In this document: positions 35,467 through 38,446 of the stretch, one piece after another
How positions within the stretch are numbered: position 1 is the first letter of the stretch
Layout of the letters: each line of letters starts with the position of its first letter
DNA from: Bacteroides sp.
GTDB taxonomy: Bacteria; Bacteroidota; Bacteroidia; Bacteroidales; Muribaculaceae
Assembly (NCBI GenBank): GCA_014802175.1
Contig: JAAVCU010000003.1
Location: 1-38,446, forward strand
Length of the DNA: 38,446 nt
Direction: 5' to 3'
Program-made: the position numbers and the translations under genes
The notes under the pieces: model-generated
What the model was told of the DNA's origin: nothing
What the model saw: the letters and a program-made list of their open reading frames with translations, nothing else
Database searches by the model: none

Positions 35467-35758
35467 ACTGCAATTCTCCTCTAACGATAAGGTCGATATC
35501 CTGCGGATCCATCAGAACCTCTCCATCTTTCTTGATCTCCTTAGCCACGAAAGCGGTAAGTTTCTCAACATCAAGTTCCTCTTCGTCCGTAACACCGGCA
35601 TCGATCTTAAGATAGCCATTACGCTCATACCAATCCCAGATGATATCAATAACATAAAGGATCTCATCATCTGAATATTTCTCGCTTACCTCCTGCGGAA
35701 GTGTTTCGCGGATGAATTTAATGGCGTCATCCTCGTCATATTTCATTAATTCACTCAT
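35438..35758 (-). CDS. Small acidic hypothetical protein
   Basis: 106 aa, strongly acidic, probably cytosolic and helical (YDEDDAIKFIRETLPQEVSE; DEILYVIDIIWDWYERNGYL). I do not recognise a named domain. It lies between rimM and ompA and overlaps ompA by 29 nt, which, with a normal ATG start, supports expression. Similar small genes occur beside rimM in relatives, as I recall, but the function is unknown. Confidence 0.75.
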   Translation of the reverse strand: MSELMKYDEDDAIKFIRETLPQEVSEKYSDDEILYVIDIIWDWYERNGYLKIDAGVTDEEELDVEKLTAFVAKEIKKDGEVLMDPQDIDLIVRGELQYEESIEDIF

Positions 35759-35797
35759 TCCAAATAATTTTAAATTTCCTCAAGACTGTGTTGAGTA

Positions 35798-35834
35798 CGA
35801 AAGCGCGAAATTTCAAAATCGCGAAAGCGCGAAG
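35798..35834. repeat. Short direct repeat CGAAAGCGCGAA, two units, 24-nt period
   Basis: CGAAAGCGCGAA occurs twice in the 84-nt gap between rimM and the small acidic gene, with TTTCAAAATCG between. It may be an interspersed-element relic; no role is known. Confidence 0.6.
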
Positions 35835-35842
35835 CCTCTTCA

Positions 35843-36382
35843 CTACTCTCCCTTCACATTCAGATCCACCAGTCCCTCGGGTAAGCTTGTATTTATAATT
35901 CCGTTCTCCTGATCTATATCCACGATGAAATCATCGACAATAGGAATATAAACCTCCTCATCGTCCGGAGTGCGAACCACAAACAACTCATTTTCCGTGC
36001 TGCTGTCGATTGACTCAAGCACTCCGATTTCACCGAGATCCTTATCCACTACGCGATAACCTTCAAGGTCATCGCCTAAAAGCAACTCCTCTCCCATATA
36101 ATCCTCTACATCCTTACGGGGCGCGAAAATCAGATTATTGACCAATTCATCGGCCTCCTCTACCGAATCCACCCCTTCGAGCTTAATCAGGTAAGATGAT
36201 GCACCTTTCGGACGTATTGATTCTGCATAGAAAGGAACCGGAATACCATCTGTCTCGATAATCAGCGGATTACCCTCCTCCACATATTCCGGATCTATAT
36301 TAAGCACGGCATTCAGCTCCCCCTTAAGCGCATGGGTCTTCTGGAACTTGCCGATCTCTATCAATTCTTTTTTCTCAATCAT
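35843..36382 (-). CDS. rimM: Ribosome maturation factor RimM
   Basis: 179 aa. The N-terminal domain IGKFQKTHALKGELNAV is the RimM hallmark; the PRC-barrel follows (LLGDDLEGYRVVDKDLGEIG and YIPIVDDFIVDID). It helps mature the head of the 30S subunit, binding S19. It follows murA by 11 nt. Confidence 0.96.
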   Translation of the reverse strand: MIEKKELIEIGKFQKTHALKGELNAVLNIDPEYVEEGNPLIIETDGIPVPFYAESIRPKGASSYLIKLEGVDSVEEADELVNNLIFAPRKDVEDYMGEELLLGDDLEGYRVVDKDLGEIGVLESIDSSTENELFVVRTPDDEEVYIPIVDDFIVDIDQENGIINTSLPEGLVDLNVKGE

Positions 36383-36393
36383 AAATTCAACAT

Positions 36394-37707
36394 CTAATCA
36401 TCTATTCTAATGATTTTAGCACCCAAACGGTTCAAACGCTGGTCGATGTTTTCATATCCGCGATCTATCTGTCCGATATTCTGGATCTTGCTTGTGCCCT
36501 TAGCTCCCATAGCGGCGATCAGCATCGCGATACCCGCACGGATATCAGGGGAAACCATATCCGTAGCTTTTAATGAATTGAATTTCCCCGAGCCAATGAC
36601 CACCGCACGGTGAGGATCGCAAAGGATGATTCTGGCACCCATGTCAAGCAGCTTATCCACGAAGAAGAGTCTGCTCTCGAACATCTTCTGATGTATCAGC
36701 ACACTTCCCCTCGCCTGCGTGCAGACCACAAGGAATATACTGATAAGATCAGGGGAAAAACCGGGCCATGGTGCATCGGCAATCGTAAGTGTCGACCCAT
36801 CTATGAAATTCTCGATCTCATAAATCTCCTCCTGGTTGATGCGTATGTCGTCACCTTCGATTTCAAGGTGAATACCGATTCGTTCAAACATCTCGGGCAT
36901 CAGTCCGAGATCTTTGACACCTACATTCTTCAGCAACAGGTTTGAGCCGGTCATGGCAGCCATTCCGATGAAGCTGCCAACCTCAATCATGTCCGGGAGC
37001 AGCTTATGTTCCGCTCCTCCAAGCTCCTTGCAACCATGGATAGTCAATAGGTTGGAGCCGATGCCATCTATCTTCGCCCCCATGCGCACAAGCATACGGC
37101 ACAACTGCTGGATGTAAGGTTCACAGGCCGCATTGTAGATTGTGGTGGTTCCCTCGGCAAGCACAGCTGCCATTATGATGTTGGCTGTGCCCGTGATCGA
37201 AGCCTCATCAAGAAGCATATACTCACCCTTCAGACCGGCTGGTGCCGATATCTTATATAACCTTTCGTCTGACACATACTCGAAGGTTGCACCCAATTTC
37301 TGCAAACCGAGGAAATGAGTGTCAAGACGCCGACGTCCAATCTTATCTCCACCCGGCTTAGGAAGTACAGCCATTCCGAAACGTGCCACAAGCGGTCCGA
37401 GAATCATAACCGAACCGCGCAAAGATGCTGCTTTCTTACGATATTCCGGTGTGTTGATATAGTTGATATCTATATCATCTGCCTGAAATTCACATGTCGA
37501 CTCATCCAGATAATTCACCTTTACCCCTAACTCTGCCAACAGATTGATGAGATTGGTGACATCAAGGATTCGCGGGAGATTTGATATCACAACCTTCTCA
37601 GAAGTGAGTAATGTTGCACATATAACCTCCAGAGCCTCATTTTTAGCTCCGCGCGGACTTATCTCTCCGGTGAGACGATGCCCACCCTCTACAATGAAAC
37701 TGCTCAT
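36394..37707 (-). CDS. murA: UDP-N-acetylglucosamine 1-carboxyvinyltransferase (MurA), Asp-type active site
   Basis: 437 aa, EPSP-synthase-like fold with two inverted domains. The N-terminus FIVEGGHRLTGEISPRGAKNEAL carries the Lys-Asn pair. The catalytic loop reads PKPGGDKIGRRRLDTH, with Asp121 at the position of Cys115 of E. coli MurA (PGGCxIGxRP). It makes the first committed peptidoglycan precursor. The Cys-to-Asp change is known to make MurA insensitive to fosfomycin. Start overlaps the DUF4290 stop as ATGA. Confidence 0.97.
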   Translation of the reverse strand: MSSFIVEGGHRLTGEISPRGAKNEALEVICATLLTSEKVVISNLPRILDVTNLINLLAELGVKVNYLDESTCEFQADDIDINYINTPEYRKKAASLRGSVMILGPLVARFGMAVLPKPGGDKIGRRRLDTHFLGLQKLGATFEYVSDERLYKISAPAGLKGEYMLLDEASITGTANIIMAAVLAEGTTTIYNAACEPYIQQLCRMLVRMGAKIDGIGSNLLTIHGCKELGGAEHKLLPDMIEVGSFIGMAAMTGSNLLLKNVGVKDLGLMPEMFERIGIHLEIEGDDIRINQEEIYEIENFIDGSTLTIADAPWPGFSPDLISIFLVVCTQARGSVLIHQKMFESRLFFVDKLLDMGARIILCDPHRAVVIGSGKFNSLKATDMVSPDIRAGIAMLIAAMGAKGTSKIQNIGQIDRGYENIDQRLNRLGAKIIRIDD

Positions 37708-38303
37708 TTTTTCTTCTTTTTGCCCTTCGGCTGGTTAACGGGAGTTGCCTCTTTGAACTCATGCAGTAGATAAGTGGCGGGATCGAGGTCTATCCGCCCC
37801 TCTGAATATTCCCTGAGATCCTTTAAGATCTTGGCATCATCCACACCCTCTTTATTATGAATCAACATCAGTTTCTTCATGTGGTGCGCTATCATGGAAA
37901 TCAACAGATCTTTCTCCTCGCCCGGTTCCATATCAGCCACAACCTCAATCATGCGCTCTATGCTCTTACCGTAATGGCGATAACGCATCGGGCCGGCGGT
38001 GTAGGGAATCTTATAGGGCTTCGGATTCATACGTTCCTTAGTGATTACGTCACAAGGGAAATCTATGTCGAGCTGGAAATTTGAAATAATGTTCACCTGA
38101 TCCCATATCTGAGAATAATCATTCTTCTCTTTCACAAGTTCAGGGAAAAGGTTCGCCATTATCTCCACTACGCCGTAAGCGCATCTGGTGCGCTCTTCAC
38201 GATCCTCGATCGACAAACAATAGTCCACCATCTGCTGGACATTTCTACCGAATTCCGGCAAAACTATCGGTTTTAAATCCGTATTATATTGAATCATATA
38301 CAA
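37704..38303 (-). CDS. DUF4290 domain protein
   Basis: 199 aa. CLSIEDREERTRCAYGVVEIMANLFP and YRHYGKSIERMIEVVADMEPG are the conserved blocks of DUF4290, a Bacteroidota family of unknown function usually next to murA. It is soluble and helical, and ends in a basic tail (KGKKKKK). The 4-nt overlap with murA indicates translational coupling and a possible role in wall-precursor synthesis. Confidence 0.85.
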   Translation of the reverse strand: MYMIQYNTDLKPIVLPEFGRNVQQMVDYCLSIEDREERTRCAYGVVEIMANLFPELVKEKNDYSQIWDQVNIISNFQLDIDFPCDVITKERMNPKPYKIPYTAGPMRYRHYGKSIERMIEVVADMEPGEEKDLLISMIAHHMKKLMLIHNKEGVDDAKILKDLREYSEGRIDLDPATYLLHEFKEATPVNQPKGKKKKK

Positions 38304-38336
38304 TCTATCTTTATCTTACAAAGATAATAAATATTT

Positions 38337-38446
38337 TTAGATTTTCGCTTTTGGAGTGGTGGTTTGATACTCCTTTAAATATTCGGGCACCGAATATGCG
38401 ATATCCAGAAAATCTCCCTCACGAAACGCCTTCTCCGATAATGCCA
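38337..38446 (-). CDS. Probable TsaB C-terminal end (tRNA threonylcarbamoyladenosine synthesis), cut by window edge
   Basis: Only 35 codons and the stop are present; not in the ORF track. The translation is ALSEKAFREGDFLDIAYSVP then EYLKEYQTTTPKAKI. The YxxPxYLKE(F/Y) tail resembles the C-terminus of Bacteroidales TsaB, the partner of TsaD in t6A modification. The stop is 33 nt before the DUF4290 start, so it probably heads this operon. Identification from so short a piece is tentative. Confidence 0.5.
   Translation of the reverse strand, partial: ALSEKAFREGDFLDIAYSVPEYLKEYQTTTPKAKI

Overview
The window looks like a chromosomal stretch of a gut Bacteroidales bacterium, most likely of the Muribaculaceae (S24-7) group. 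The evidence is: Bacteroidota-type promoters (TTTG, 19-20 nt, TAnnTTTG) before tig, rho, rpmE2 and an OadA-like gene; a Rho with a long charged insertion; a Cys-to-Asp MurA; a meso-DAP dehydrogenase; and Bacteroidales-typical families (DUF5063, DUF4290, DUF3943, TlpA with a DUF4369-like N-terminus). The order is secure; the family is an inference.

Positions 1-5150 are accessory DNA. On the minus strand the order is: four-helix-bundle gene, C-terminal remnant of a DUF4391 gene, a REP-associated tyrosine transposase (RAYT) broken by one frameshift, a type III DNA methyltransferase (mod), a class II Fic protein with a C-terminal winged helix, and the first 116 codons of the type III restriction subunit (res). 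mod carries a C9 homopolymer at codons 36-39, where a gain or loss of one base gives an early stop, so it looks phase-variable. Six copies of a short palindrome (core GGACGCGATTAATCGCGTCC, most with a GTAG head) lie inside coding sequence: three in mod and three in the RAYT gene. All are read through without a stop and add peptides such as RDAINRVR or GTRLIAS. A one-base deletion in one of the RAYT copies is the frameshift. This self-invading, protein-coding REP family beside a phase-variable type III R-M operon with an embedded Fic gene is the most unusual part of the window.

Positions 5150-38446 are ordinary housekeeping DNA. Minus-strand groups are tig-clpP-clpX; yicC-gmk-nadD-DUF5063-M18 peptidase; a DUF3943 outer-membrane protein; a phosphohexomutase; mdh; rho-aroC-radical SAM-TlpA; tilS; and tsaB-DUF4290-murA-rimM-hypothetical-ompA-HAD. 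Plus-strand groups are flavin reductase-PBP1A; the carboxyltransferase/biotinyl protein; rpmE2; and rubrerythrin-ruvX-def-ettA-ddh. Convergent or tandem units are separated by very clean hairpin terminators. Points of interest here are a shared palindrome (GAAGTTGTTTAAACAACTTC-like) at several operon junctions, a possible L31 leader hairpin, a long rho leader with small ORFs, a short TilS and an active-site Asp in MurA.
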